In this document: positions 27,656 to 36,231 of the stretch, piece by piece
How positions within the stretch are numbered: position 1 is the stretch's first letter
How the letters are laid out: each line of letters starts with the position of its first letter
Assembly (NCBI RefSeq): GCF_007858975.2
Contig: NZ_CP042220.2
Span: forward strand, 310,001 to 374,000
DNA: 64,000 nucleotides
Origin: Dickeya poaceiphila
GTDB lineage: Bacteria; Pseudomonadota; Gammaproteobacteria; Enterobacterales; Enterobacteriaceae
Direction: 5' to 3'
Position numbers and translations under genes: made by a program
The notes under the pieces: model-generated
The model's input: only the letters and a program-made list of their open reading frames with translations
Told to the model about the DNA's origin: nothing
Database searches by the model: none

Positions 27656-27668
27656 GAGGCGTTATTCG

Positions 27669-28448
27669 ATGACAATGAAAAAAATTATCCTCCCTGTTTT
27701 AGCCTTGTCAGCCGCTATTCTGGTAGCCGGTTGCGATTCTCAGAACAGCAATGAAAAAGTACTGCGCATCGGCGCAACCGGGCAGAGTTACCCCAGTTCG
27801 TTCAAGCAAGACAACAAACTGGTCGGGTTTGACGTGGAAGTGGCGGAAACCATCGCTAACGATCTGAACTACAAAGTAGAGTGGGTCACGGCGGATTTCA
27901 GTGGCCTGATGGGGCAACTGGAAGCCAGCAAGCTGGACACTATCGCCAACGTGGTGGCGATTACCCCGGCACGTCAGGAGAAATACAATTTCTCGCAGCC
28001 TTACAGCTACTACGGCAGTCAGATCGTCACACATAAAGACAACACCAGCATCAATACGCTGGATGATTTGAAAGGAAAAACCGTGGCGGGCGTGCTGGGT
28101 TCCAACCACGTCACCAATCTGAAAAAGGCCTTTGCCGACGGCAGCGTGACTATTCGCACCTATGAAACTCGCGATGGCGCGATGAGCGATGCGCTGGCCA
28201 AGCGTGTTGAAGGTTACATCAACTCCCGCCCGATCCTGCTGGCGGAAATCAACAAACGCAACCTGCCGTTCAAGATGGTAGGTGAGCCACTGGTGATAGA
28301 GCAGGTCGGCTTCCCGTTCCATAAAGATCAGAAAGGTGACGAACTGCGCAAGAAGTTCGATGACGAACTGACCAAAATGCGCAACGACGGTCGCCTGAAA
28401 ACCCTGTCTGTCAAATACTTCGGTGAGGATATCACCGCGGGCAAATAA
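27669..28448 (+). CDS. Amino-acid ABC transporter solute-binding lipoprotein, YxeM-like
   Basis: A 259-residue family 3 binding protein. Signal peptide with lipobox LVAGC (Cys about residue 22) gives a membrane-anchored periplasmic protein. Motifs VLRIGATGQSYPSSF, LVGFDVEVAETIA, ADFSGLMGQLEASKLDT and YETRDGAMSDALAKR. Together with the permease and ATPase genes that follow it makes a complete importer, predicted to take up S-(2-succino)cysteine or a related sulfur amino acid. It is a close paralogue of the orphan gene at 22835-23647. GAGAGG 10 bases upstream supports ATG 27669 over ATG 27675. Confidence 0.82.
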   Translation: MTMKKIILPVLALSAAILVAGCDSQNSNEKVLRIGATGQSYPSSFKQDNKLVGFDVEVAETIANDLNYKVEWVTADFSGLMGQLEASKLDTIANVVAITPARQEKYNFSQPYSYYGSQIVTHKDNTSINTLDDLKGKTVAGVLGSNHVTNLKKAFADGSVTIRTYETRDGAMSDALAKRVEGYINSRPILLAEINKRNLPFKMVGEPLVIEQVGFPFHKDQKGDELRKKFDDELTKMRNDGRLKTLSVKYFGEDITAGK

Positions 28449-28520
28449 CCTCGCTGGCTCACTTAACTTCTGCGGCGCCAGCTCGATTGCGGGCTGGCGT
28501 TCGCTGTAATGGTATGGCTC

Positions 28521-29192
28521 ATGAATATCGATCTTTCCTACCTGTTGAAGGTATTTCCCCAGGTACTGATGTACTTGCCCACCACGCTGCTGTTGGCGGT
28601 GGTGTCGATGTTATTTGCGATTGTGCTAGGACTGATGCTGGCGCTGGTTCGTGAGAGCCGGTTTGTTGTGGTGTCGAAACTGGTGGAACTCTATATTTCG
28701 TTGTTTCGTGGCATCCCGTCGCTGGTACAGCTGTTCATTATCTATTTCGGTCTGCCGCAACTGTTTCCGTCACTGAATGGCCTGTCTGCCATGACAGCGG
28801 CGATTATCGGGTTCAGCCTGAAAAACTCCGCTTATATGGCGGAAATTTTCCGGGCGGCGCTGGCATCGGTAGATTTTGGTCAAACCGAAGCCGGTCTGTC
28901 GGTAGGAATGAGCAAAGTACAAATTTACCGTCGTATTGTGCTGCCACAGGCGATGCTCAATGCGCTGCCTGCGACCGGCAACACCTTTATTTCGCTGATT
29001 AAAGACACCTCGGTAGCTTTTGCCCTTGGCGTGTCGGAACTGTTTGCCGAAGGCAAGATGATTGCAGCCGAATCGCTGCGTTTCTTCGAAACCTTCCTGG
29101 TGGTGGGGCTGATTTACTGGCTGCTCATCGTGGTTTATTCCTGGCTGCAGTCTCAGCTGGAGAAGAAACTCAGCCATTCACGGCAGCGTTAA
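28521..29192 (+). CDS. Amino-acid ABC transporter permease, YxeN-like
   Basis: A 223-residue HisMQ-type permease with about five helices. The EAA loop that contacts the ATPase reads EAGLSVGMSKVQIYRRIVLPQA; the region SKLVELYISLFRGIPSLVQLF is typical of polar amino-acid permeases. The start is set at ATG 28521 (MNIDLSYLLKVFPQV) because this aligns with the YxeN N-terminus; an in-frame ATG at 28509 is possible and neither has a strong ribosome site. Only one permease gene is present, so it probably acts as a homodimer. Confidence 0.82.
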   Translation: MNIDLSYLLKVFPQVLMYLPTTLLLAVVSMLFAIVLGLMLALVRESRFVVVSKLVELYISLFRGIPSLVQLFIIYFGLPQLFPSLNGLSAMTAAIIGFSLKNSAYMAEIFRAALASVDFGQTEAGLSVGMSKVQIYRRIVLPQAMLNALPATGNTFISLIKDTSVAFALGVSELFAEGKMIAAESLRFFETFLVVGLIYWLLIVVYSWLQSQLEKKLSHSRQR

Positions 29193-29201
29193 GGAGCCGA
29201 C

Positions 29202-29963
29202 ATGATTAGTGTAAAAAATCTGACTAAACGTTTTGGCGAGCAGGTGGTGCTGAACAATATCAGCCTGGATATCGCCAAGGGGGAAGTGGTGGCGATCATC
29301 GGGCCTTCCGGTTCGGGTAAATCTACCCTGCTGCGATGCCTGAATTTGCTGGAAAAACCAGAGTCTGGGGTGATTGTTATCGGCGAGCAGTCGTTGGATA
29401 CCCGCCGCTATACCAGCAAGGAAGAGTATGCGCTTCGGCGTCAGACGGCGATGGTGTTTCAGAACTACAATCTGTTCAAAAACAAAACTGCGTTGGAAAA
29501 CATCACCGAAGCGCTGATTGTGGTGAAGAAGATGCCGAAAAAGCAGGCGGACGAGATAGGGCTGTCGCTGCTGGAATTGGTGGGGTTGTTGCCGCAGGCG
29601 CACCAGTACCCGGTAACGCTGTCCGGCGGTCAGCAGCAGCGTGTCAGTATCGCCCGTGCACTGGCGGTGGAGCCGAAGGCGATTTTGTTTGACGAACCGA
29701 CCTCGGCGCTCGATCCGGAGCGCGTGCATGAAGTGTTACAGGTGATTCAGAAACTGGCGGGGCAGAACACCACCATGGTGATCGTGACCCATGAAATGCA
29801 GTTCGCCAAAGAAGTGGCTGACCGGGTGATCTTTATGGCTGACGGGCACATCGTTGAACAAGGCCCGGCGGAGCAAGTGATCAGCTTCTCCGATAATCCG
29901 CAGACCCGTCGCTTCCTGCGGCAACTCACCACGATTCAGGAACCATCAGAGTTCGATATCTGA
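29202..29963 (+). CDS. Amino-acid ABC transporter ATP-binding protein, YxeO-like
   Basis: A 253-residue ABC ATPase. Walker A GPSGSGKST at about 34-42, Q-loop VFQNYNLFKNKTALEN, signature LSGGQQQRVSIARAL, Walker B AILFDEPTSALDPE, and the switch histidine in TMVIVTHEMQFAKEVADRV. It belongs to the polar amino-acid subfamily (GlnQ/HisP type) and energises the permease encoded 9 bases upstream. The order binding protein-permease-ATPase equals yxeMNO. Confidence 0.85.
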   Translation: MISVKNLTKRFGEQVVLNNISLDIAKGEVVAIIGPSGSGKSTLLRCLNLLEKPESGVIVIGEQSLDTRRYTSKEEYALRRQTAMVFQNYNLFKNKTALENITEALIVVKKMPKKQADEIGLSLLELVGLLPQAHQYPVTLSGGQQQRVSIARALAVEPKAILFDEPTSALDPERVHEVLQVIQKLAGQNTTMVIVTHEMQFAKEVADRVIFMADGHIVEQGPAEQVISFSDNPQTRRFLRQLTTIQEPSEFDI

Positions 29964-30028
29964 TCGATAACCTATTCACCTGTGGGCCTGTCCTGTGATT
30001 TCAGGGCAGAAGAAGAGGAGTCCCCGAC

Positions 30029-31189
30029 ATGAAAGAGCATTCGCAGTTTGCGCCGTTGGCGCAGTTTATTCAGGCGTTTCGGCATGACCTGCATCAGCAC
30101 CCGGAATTGTCCAATCACGAGTTTGAAACCACGAAAAAAATCCGTGCCGCACTGGAGAAAGAAGGGATTCGCATACTTGATCTGCCGCTGAAAACCGGTC
30201 TGGTGGCGGAAGTGGGTGGCCTGCAAGACGGTCCGCTGGTTGTCGTGCGTTCCGATATTGATGCCCTGCCGATTGAGGAAGAGTCCGGCGTCGCATTCAG
30301 TTCAAAAAATGCCGGGGTGATGCACGCCTGTGGACACGATTTTCACTCATCGGCGGCGCTGGGTGCGGCGATTTTGCTTAAACGCATCGAATCGGAGCTG
30401 AAAGGCACCGTGCGTATTTTATTTCAGGCTGCTGAAGAAACTGGGTTGGGCGCACCGGAGGTTATCGCGGTTGGTGCGCTGGACGGCGCGAGTGCTATTT
30501 TTGGCATTCATAACGATCCAACGTTACCGGTCGGTGTGATTGGCGGTAAAGACGGCGCGCTGACCGCCGGAGTGGACCGTTTCGAAATCAAGATTGCCGC
30601 TAAAGGCTGCCACGCAGCCAAGCCGCATGAGGGCAACGACCCGATCATTATTCTGGGGCAACTGATTTCCGCGGTGCAGACTATCATCAGTCGTACAGTA
30701 CCCTCAGACAACAATTCGGTAGTGTCGATAACTCAGGTACACAGCGGCAGCACCTGGAACGTGATTCCTGACACCGCCTATGTGGAAGGCACCGTTCGTA
30801 CGTTCAGTCAAACGGCACGCGACTTGATTGAACAGCGTTTTCGCCAGATTGTGGCGGGTATCGCCAGCACGTTTGGCGCGGAAATCGAGTTTATCTGGCA
30901 CGCGGGGCCGCCGTCGGTGGTGAATACGCCGCGTTGGGTGGATTTTGCGTTGCAGGTGGCCGATGCCGAAGGATTTGAGGCCCGTCGCGTTGACGCCAGC
31001 CCGATTGGTGAAGATTTCGCGTTTTATCAGCAGAAACTGCCGGGCACCTTTATGATGGTGGGGTCTGGCGGCCCTTACGCGTTGCACCACCCTAAGTTCC
31101 GGGTGGATGACCGGGCGCTGTTTCCTACTGCGCACTATTTGTATCAGTTGGCGAAGCAGAGCCTGGAGCAACTGTCACAGGCTGCCTGA
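30029..31189 (+). CDS. M20-family amidohydrolase/deacylase, YxeP-like
   Basis: A 386-residue metal-dependent amidohydrolase of the M20D/HipO group. Metal and catalytic residues are visible in HQHPELSNHEFETT, MHACGHDFHSSAALGAA (Cys-Gly-His and Asp), AAEETGLGAPEVIA (catalytic Glu-Glu), FGIHNDP and the C-terminal LHHPKFRVDD. In the succinocysteine pathway YxeP deacetylates N-acetylcysteine to give cysteine. Ribosome site AGAGGAG lies about 10 bases before ATG 30029. It is the last gene of the operon, and a hairpin terminator follows 25 bases later. Confidence 0.82.
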   Translation: MKEHSQFAPLAQFIQAFRHDLHQHPELSNHEFETTKKIRAALEKEGIRILDLPLKTGLVAEVGGLQDGPLVVVRSDIDALPIEEESGVAFSSKNAGVMHACGHDFHSSAALGAAILLKRIESELKGTVRILFQAAEETGLGAPEVIAVGALDGASAIFGIHNDPTLPVGVIGGKDGALTAGVDRFEIKIAAKGCHAAKPHEGNDPIIILGQLISAVQTIISRTVPSDNNSVVSITQVHSGSTWNVIPDTAYVEGTVRTFSQTARDLIEQRFRQIVAGIASTFGAEIEFIWHAGPPSVVNTPRWVDFALQVADAEGFEARRVDASPIGEDFAFYQQKLPGTFMMVGSGGPYALHHPKFRVDDRALFPTAHYLYQLAKQSLEQLSQAA

Positions 31190-31213
31190 TTAAGCCGTCA
31201 ACCCGATTGATGA

Positions 31214-31240
31214 CAACGGCCACGGTTACCGTGGCTGTTG
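31214..31240 (+). terminator. Terminator of the 2-succino lyase operon
   Basis: A 12-bp stem (CAACGGCCACGG / CCGTGGCTGTTG, one G-U pair) with loop TTA follows the M20 gene; after it comes TGCATTTATCCGTTTT, moderately T-rich. It separates the operon from the glmZ control region. Confidence 0.7.
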
Positions 31241-31279
31241 TGCATTTATCCGTTTTGAGTTTATCGATGGGGCAATAGT

Positions 31280-31393
31280 TGTGGCTTTTTAGCGACAGGG
31301 TGGGGGCTTTGATGTCGCTGACAGGAGACATATAACTTATTGAATATTAAGGTTTATGAAAGAGGGTGTTGGCAATGTCTCTGTTTAGCGACA
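31280..31393 (+). promoter_or_regulatory. Three GlrR-type activator sites upstream of glmZ
   Basis: Two perfect copies of TGTC-N10-GACA lie at 31313-31330 and 31376-31393, and a one-mismatch copy (TGTG-N10-GACA) at 31280-31297. This is the known recognition pattern of GlrR (YfhA), the enhancer-binding response regulator that activates sigma-54 promoters of glmY and glmZ in enterobacteria. An IHF-like site (TATCAATGAATAA, 31473-31485) lies between them and the promoter. Confidence 0.78.
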
Positions 31394-31511
31394 GTATGAC
31401 TGAGTAATGCTTGATTTTTCAGCAGGTTAGTCGTTCCTGCATTCAACGACATGGCATATTTAATTCTTTATTTATCAATGAATAATGTTTTTTTCTTGAT
31501 TTTTTTAAAAG

Positions 31512-31528
31512 TTGGCATCATTAATGCA
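31512..31528 (+). promoter_or_regulatory. Sigma-54 promoter of glmZ
   Basis: TTGGCATCATTAATGCA has GG (31514-31515) and GC (31526-31527) with the required 10 bases between, fitting the -24/-12 consensus. The GlmZ 5' end at 31540 falls 13 bases past the GC, as expected. A TTTATA just after it could be an overlapping sigma-70 -10 box. Confidence 0.8.
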
Positions 31529-31539
31529 TTTTTATAGGC

Positions 31540-31745
31540 GTAGATGCTCATTCCACCTTCTATGTTTGCTTCGGCTTCATAAACCTGGGAATGACGCAGA
31601 GCCATTTACGGCGCCTGACGTCCAGTCATTGATGAAGTGCTGTTTCATTAGTGGCTGGACGTAATGTTGAGTGGGGCGCCCTAAAGTTGTCTTTCAGACC
31701 TGATTTTTATTGCACGCTTGTCGCTGGTCGGCAAGCGTTTTTTTT
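31540..31745 (+). ncRNA. glmZ: GlmZ small RNA
   Basis: The 206-base stretch matches E. coli GlmZ (about 207 nt) in order and content: the 5' end GTAGATGCTCATTCC, the conserved middle GGAATGACGCAGAGCC and TTTACGG, a long hairpin (18-bp arms 31619-31636 and 31644-31661, differing only by G-U pairs), AACGTTGAGTG-like bases, CAGACCTG, and an intrinsic terminator (ACGCTTG/CAAGCGT, then eight T). GlmZ is an Hfq-dependent RNA that activates glmS mRNA when glucosamine-6-phosphate is low and is cut by RNase E with the adaptor RapZ. It lies next to hemY, as in E. coli. Confidence 0.92.
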
Positions 31746-31794
31746 CGCCATTATTTGGCTGAATCATGGTGTTAGCTGTGCCGTAGCATGAAGA

Positions 31795-31812
31795 CCGGCG
31801 CGATAGCGCCGG
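31795..31812 (-). terminator. Terminator-like hairpin after hemY
   Basis: CCGGCGC/GCGCCGG form a 7-bp stem with loop GATA directly downstream of hemY on the minus strand. The following bases (TCTTCAT) are weakly T-rich. It would end the hemCDXY transcript. Confidence 0.6.
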
Positions 31813-31822
31813 CTTGGGCCAT

Positions 31823-33019
31823 TCAGGCATCCTGAGAGGGCTGTAACGTCAACAACAGGCCATCACGCCGCATACGGGCGGCGTCTTCGGGGCGCTTCAG
31901 GCGGTCAAAAGCATCGGCGCACCAGGCGTAGTCATAAGCGTCTGGTCGCAGTGCCAGTGCGGCGGAGAAAGCATCGCTGGCCTGTTGCCATTCGCCATGC
32001 TTCATCAGCAATTGCCCCAGCGTGCTGTGTAACAGTGCATCGTTATTGTGCTGTTTCAGACGCTGACGCAGTAGTTTCTCCAGTGGCTCCGGTTGACCAC
32101 TATTGAGACGGGGGATCAACTGCACCAGTCGGTAGTCAAACTGCTGCTTGAGCCCGTCAATAATGATGTCTTGTGCGGTCACCGGGTCATCACACACGAT
32201 CAGGCGTTCAGCCATCGCCACCTGCATTGGCAGCGCCTGACGCACTTTACGCGGCTGATTCTTCCACCACTTTTTCAGCCCTTCACTGCCGCCTTCCGCC
32301 ATCGCCTGGTCCATCAGGCCGATGGTTGCGCGCTGTTGCAATTCATCCAGATAGGATTCGTCATGCAGCCGGGTTTTACGCATCGCCGGCAGAATATCCA
32401 GCAATGCGCTGTAGGCATGGGTACGCAAAAATGCCTGCTCCGCCAGACGCAACACTTCCGGGTGGCGTGGCGCCACTTCCAGCAGACGATCAACACCGTG
32501 GCGGGCGGCGTGGTCTTCGTTACGGGCTAGCTGGATGCGCACGCGGGTAATATCCACGGGTAACTGGTCACAGTCGGCAATTTCCGCCGCCCGCTCCAGA
32601 TATTGCCGGGTGCGGGCTTCGTCGCCGCGCTGCTGAGCTGCTTCTGCCGCCAGCAGGTAGTTCACTACCGGTTGTTCAGCGTGATCGGCATTGCGGGTCA
32701 ACAGCTTTTCAACCTGCAGATAGTCGCCTTCGGTCAGTTTCAACAACGCCGCTTTGGTCTGCTGACGCGCCCTGGTGCGCTTGCGGCCAATCAACCAGCC
32801 ACGGGTGCGGATGCCGGTGCGCAACACGCGCCGCAGCAGCCATTCCAGCGCCAGAAAAACCAGCAAAAACAGCACCAGCATCACCACCAGCCCGGTGACG
32901 CTGGTTTCAATGTTGTAATTGTCAGTCTGGATCAGCACATAACCCTGATGACCCGCCAGCATCGGCCCTACCACGATGCCGGCTATCAGCACTGCAAATA
33001 GCAGGAATACCTTCAGCAT
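31823..33019 (-). CDS. hemY: Heme biosynthesis-operon protein HemY
   Basis: A 398-residue inner-membrane protein (398 in E. coli), not related to the protoporphyrinogen oxidase also called HemY. Two N-terminal helices (MLKVFLLFAVLIAGIVVGP and VVMLVLFLLVFLALEWLLRR) are followed by a basic cytoplasmic stretch and a series of TPR-like helical repeats (AEAAQQRGDEARTRQYLERAAE; LGQLLMKHGEWQQASDAFSAAL). It is linked to heme synthesis by operon position only; its biochemical role is not firmly known. It lies 2 bases after hemX. Confidence 0.93.
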   Translation of the reverse strand: MLKVFLLFAVLIAGIVVGPMLAGHQGYVLIQTDNYNIETSVTGLVVMLVLFLLVFLALEWLLRRVLRTGIRTRGWLIGRKRTRARQQTKAALLKLTEGDYLQVEKLLTRNADHAEQPVVNYLLAAEAAQQRGDEARTRQYLERAAEIADCDQLPVDITRVRIQLARNEDHAARHGVDRLLEVAPRHPEVLRLAEQAFLRTHAYSALLDILPAMRKTRLHDESYLDELQQRATIGLMDQAMAEGGSEGLKKWWKNQPRKVRQALPMQVAMAERLIVCDDPVTAQDIIIDGLKQQFDYRLVQLIPRLNSGQPEPLEKLLRQRLKQHNNDALLHSTLGQLLMKHGEWQQASDAFSAALALRPDAYDYAWCADAFDRLKRPEDAARMRRDGLLLTLQPSQDA

Positions 33020-33021
33020 CT

Positions 33022-34149
33022 TCAGCCCTCCTGTGGGGTGGCGGACGGCTGCGCCAGCAGGTTGCGGACTCTGGTTTGCATCAATTTATCCAGCAGCGGC
33101 TGGCTTTGCAGTTCATTCGGTACATCCATCGCCACGGACTGCTGACTCAGCGCATCCAACTGATCAATAAACGCTTTGGTGGTTGGGTCGCTTTCGTCAA
33201 AGTAGGCTCGTACCCAGGTTGCCGCTGTTTCCAGCGACTGGCGATAGGTTTCGTTCTGATGGCGCGGTACCGCCTGTGCGGCAATTAACAGGCGAGCGCG
33301 GATGTTTTCGCGCAGATACACATCCTGATTCGGCGCCAGCAGCGGTTCGGCGCTGTCGTCGCGGCGGCGAATGGTAATGAAGTCCGACAGGAATTTGTGC
33401 CAACTCTTACTCAGGTTCTGCCGCCATTCGCCCAGTGAGGCTGACAATGTCGCGTCGCTTTCTTCCATCGGCGCTTCATCGGTGTTGTTATCGGCCAGTC
33501 GCAGGTTGTCCACTTGATCGGCCAGTTGGTTCACTTTGAGGATAATGCCATCGAAATCGATCTGACTGACGTTCGCCAGCATACTGATATCGTGGGTGAT
33601 AGCCCGCCGTACGTCGATAAGGCTAGGGTCATTCATGTCGGCCAGGCTGGCATCGGCGCTTTTAAGTAAGGCACCGGCGGTGGTGACGTCTTTATCGCTC
33701 CACAGTTTACGGCCTGCCTGTTTTACCAGGAAATCAGCCTGCGCCAGCAGCCAGGTTTTCGAGTCGCTGTTGGCGAGCGTCGCCAGTTTTTCCTGCATTT
33801 CCCCGGCCTGACGGGTCAGGGCTGCCAGCCGTTGCTCATCGGCGCTCACGGACTTGGCTTGCTGGTCCAGCGTTTGCTGCCATTGCTGTTGTGCTTGTGA
33901 TTGTTGTTTTTGCAGCGCTGCGAGCTGGTCTTGCAACTGAGTCAGCGTAGCATTCTGGCGCGCCATCTGCTGGTGGGTGTAATAGTAAACACCGCCGCTC
34001 AGCGCCAGAGAAACCACGATAGCAATAGCGCCGAATACAAGGCCATGGCGTGCCGTGCTGGCAGGAGGCGGCGATTTTTGCGGATGCGCGGGTTCGGCCC
34101 TTTCGGCAACCTCTTCAGAGGGTGTTGAGGAGGTAATGTGTTCCGTCAT
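33022..34149 (-). CDS. hemX: HemX, membrane-anchored heme-operon protein
   Basis: A 375-residue protein with an acidic/proline-rich cytoplasmic N-terminus, one helix at about 36-57 (GLVFGAIAIVVSLALSGGVYYY) and a long glutamine-rich coiled coil (TLTQLQDQLAALQKQQSQAQQQWQ) before the conserved C-terminal domain. E. coli HemX is annotated as a uroporphyrinogen-III methyltransferase homologue in older work, but no methyltransferase motif is visible here. Third gene of hemCDXY. Confidence 0.92.
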   Translation of the reverse strand: MTEHITSSTPSEEVAERAEPAHPQKSPPPASTARHGLVFGAIAIVVSLALSGGVYYYTHQQMARQNATLTQLQDQLAALQKQQSQAQQQWQQTLDQQAKSVSADEQRLAALTRQAGEMQEKLATLANSDSKTWLLAQADFLVKQAGRKLWSDKDVTTAGALLKSADASLADMNDPSLIDVRRAITHDISMLANVSQIDFDGIILKVNQLADQVDNLRLADNNTDEAPMEESDATLSASLGEWRQNLSKSWHKFLSDFITIRRRDDSAEPLLAPNQDVYLRENIRARLLIAAQAVPRHQNETYRQSLETAATWVRAYFDESDPTTKAFIDQLDALSQQSVAMDVPNELQSQPLLDKLMQTRVRNLLAQPSATPQEG

Positions 34150-34227
34150 ATGAGTACATCCTATGATCAGGGGAATGGTAATTGTCCGGGTTATTCTTTT
34201 GCAGCCAGCGTAGCAGCATACGCGGCA

Positions 34228-34968
34228 TTACTGTAGTGCGCGCATCAGCGCATCGTTATCCGCGTTATCGGCTATCTGAATGTCGTGCCAGCCTAACTCG
34301 CGTGCCACCCCAGCCAGGCGTTCGCTAACCACCACAACCCGGCAACCCGTCAGCCAGGTGGTTCGATAATAATCAGGCACCAGTTTATACAACTGTTGCA
34401 GCATTTCTCCGCTGGTAATCACCAACGTATCGATACCAAGATGTTGCCAACGCTGACATTGTTCCACGCCGTCGTAGATAACCGGGGTGCGCTGATAACA
34501 TTCGCAGTAACGGACCTGCGCGCCACGCCGCTGCAACGTATCTCCCAGCAGTTCCCGGCCTCCATTGCCGCGCAGCAGCAACGCCTGTTTACCGGCGACT
34601 TGTTGCAGTGCAGGTAATTGCAACAATGTTTCGCTGGTAGCGCGCTCCGGCGGGTAGTGCACCGACAAACCGCTGACAGTATGCAACGCCAGCCCGGTGG
34701 CGCGCCCTACCGCAAAATAACTGAGTGACGTAGGCCACTCCATTCCGGCGCGAGACAGCACCGGATCGGCGAATTCCACCACCTGCTGAGACAGGGCCAA
34801 TACCACATCGCTGGGATGCAGAGCCTGTAGCATGGAAGGCAATTGCGGCAATTCGCTGCCGGGAGAAAATTCGATTAACGGGCTATGGTAAGCTTGCAAG
34901 CCTGCCATTCTGAGACGGGCTACCAGCTGCTCACCCGCAGGAGAGGGACGGGTAACCAGAATCGTCAT
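34228..34968 (-). CDS. hemD: Uroporphyrinogen-III synthase
   Basis: A 246-residue cytosolic enzyme (E. coli 246) that closes and inverts ring D of hydroxymethylbilane. [20 protein letters not shown] at the N-terminus, [11 protein letters not shown] and the second-domain motif [15 protein letters not shown] fit the two-domain family, which is otherwise weakly conserved. Its ATG overlaps the hemC stop (34965-34968), coupling translation. A gap of 78 bases precedes hemX. Confidence 0.94.
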   Translation of the reverse strand: MTILVTRPSPAGEQLVARLRMAGLQAYHSPLIEFSPGSELPQLPSMLQALHPSDVVLALSQQVVEFADPVLSRAGMEWPTSLSYFAVGRATGLALHTVSGLSVHYPPERATSETLLQLPALQQVAGKQALLLRGNGGRELLGDTLQRRGAQVRYCECYQRTPVIYDGVEQCQRWQHLGIDTLVITSGEMLQQLYKLVPDYYRTTWLTGCRVVVVSERLAGVARELGWHDIQIADNADNDALMRALQ

Positions 34969-35903
34969 GAGGAGGCTCCTCCATAAACCGATTGCAAAAT
35001 ATCGCGTGCGCCGCGTTCAAGTAGTTCGTCCGCCAGGTCGATACCCAGCGTTTCGGCGTCCTGACGTAGTCCCCGTCGTTCGGCGTAAATAATGCGGCTG
35101 CCGTCCGGCGCACCCACCAGTGCCCGCAGCCACAGTGTATCATCCTGCAGTTCGGCATAGCTGCCGATGGGCACCTGGCAACCGCCTTCCAGCCGGGTAT
35201 TCATAGCGCGCTCGGCCAACACCCGCGTTGCCGTGTCATCATGGTTAAGCGGTGCCAGCAGTGCGCGGGTACGAGCATCGTCCAGCCGACACTCTACGCC
35301 AACCGCGCCCTGACCGACCGCCGGTAACGACTGTTCCGGGCTAAGTGCGGTACGAATACGGTCTTCCAGTCCGAGGCGTTTTAGCCCCGCGACGGCCAGG
35401 ATGATCGCGTCGTAGTCGCCGTTATCCAGTTTGGATAAGCGGGTGCCGACGTTGCCGCGCAGGTCGCGGACAACCAGATCCGGGCGATGGGCACGCAACT
35501 GGCACTGACGACGCAGGCTGGAGGTACCGACGCAGGCGCCTTCAGGTAGCTCATCCAGCGTGGCGTAGCGGTTGGAGACAAAGGCGTCGCGCGGGTCGTC
35601 ACGCTCGCAAATGGTCACCAAACCTAACCCTTCGGGGAACTCGACGGGGACATCCTTCATCGAATGTACCGCGATATCGGCACGGTTTTCCAGCAACGCC
35701 AGTTCCAGTTCCTTGACGAATAATCCCTTGCCCCCCACTTTGGCCAGTGGTGTATCCAGCAGGACATCGCCGCGAGTGACCATCGGAACCAGTTCCACCC
35801 GCAAACCGGGATGACAAGCTTCCAGCCGTTGCTGCACAAAGTGGGCCTGCCATAGTGCCAGCGGGCTCTGTCGGGTGGCGATCCTGAGAATAGTGTCTAC
35901 CAT
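34965..35903 (-). CDS. hemC: Porphobilinogen deaminase (hydroxymethylbilane synthase)
   Basis: A 312-residue enzyme (313 in E. coli) that polymerises four porphobilinogens to hydroxymethylbilane. Features: [18 protein letters not shown] at the start, the active-site aspartate in [13 protein letters not shown], substrate-binding arginines in [11 protein letters not shown] and LRGNVGTRL, and the cysteine carrying the dipyrromethane cofactor in [18 protein letters not shown] 35903 ([13 protein letters not shown]) matches the family; the frame runs on upstream to 36074 but adds unrelated residues. It is divergent from cyaA. Confidence 0.96.
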   Translation of the reverse strand: MVDTILRIATRQSPLALWQAHFVQQRLEACHPGLRVELVPMVTRGDVLLDTPLAKVGGKGLFVKELELALLENRADIAVHSMKDVPVEFPEGLGLVTICERDDPRDAFVSNRYATLDELPEGACVGTSSLRRQCQLRAHRPDLVVRDLRGNVGTRLSKLDNGDYDAIILAVAGLKRLGLEDRIRTALSPEQSLPAVGQGAVGVECRLDDARTRALLAPLNHDDTATRVLAERAMNTRLEGGCQVPIGSYAELQDDTLWLRALVGAPDGSRIIYAERRGLRQDAETLGIDLADELLERGARDILQSVYGGASS

Positions 35904-36231
35904 GCTTAATACCGTATTGATCCTTTTTTTCCATCGTACCATTGAAGGCAAGCTGGTGTCAGTTGCCCGGCCCTTGTGATGATGAGGGCGGGGGAACACT
36001 AAAACCTGAACCGGGATAGCCGCAAGCGGCAAGAGCGGCGATAATATGTACAATGCTGAAGCATCAATAAACAAATCCGACTTTCTTTAGTTTCTTTACG
36101 CCCTTTCGGCAAGGTGTTAAATTGATCACGTTTCCAGCAATACTCTGCCCGTCATTCTTCCAATATCTACTCTGGGCAGGCTGGAAAACAACGGCTTCTT
36201 TATAGGCACTGGGATAAGCGGGCGAAACGTC
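35904..36231. promoter_or_regulatory. Divergent hemC-cyaA control region with CRP site
   Basis: The 328 bases between hemC and cyaA hold no gene. The clearest element is a CRP-type site at 36111-36132, with GTGTTAAATTGATCACG in its centre, nearly identical to the CRP site in the E. coli cyaA P2 promoter, through which cAMP-CRP represses cyaA. Confidence 0.75.
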
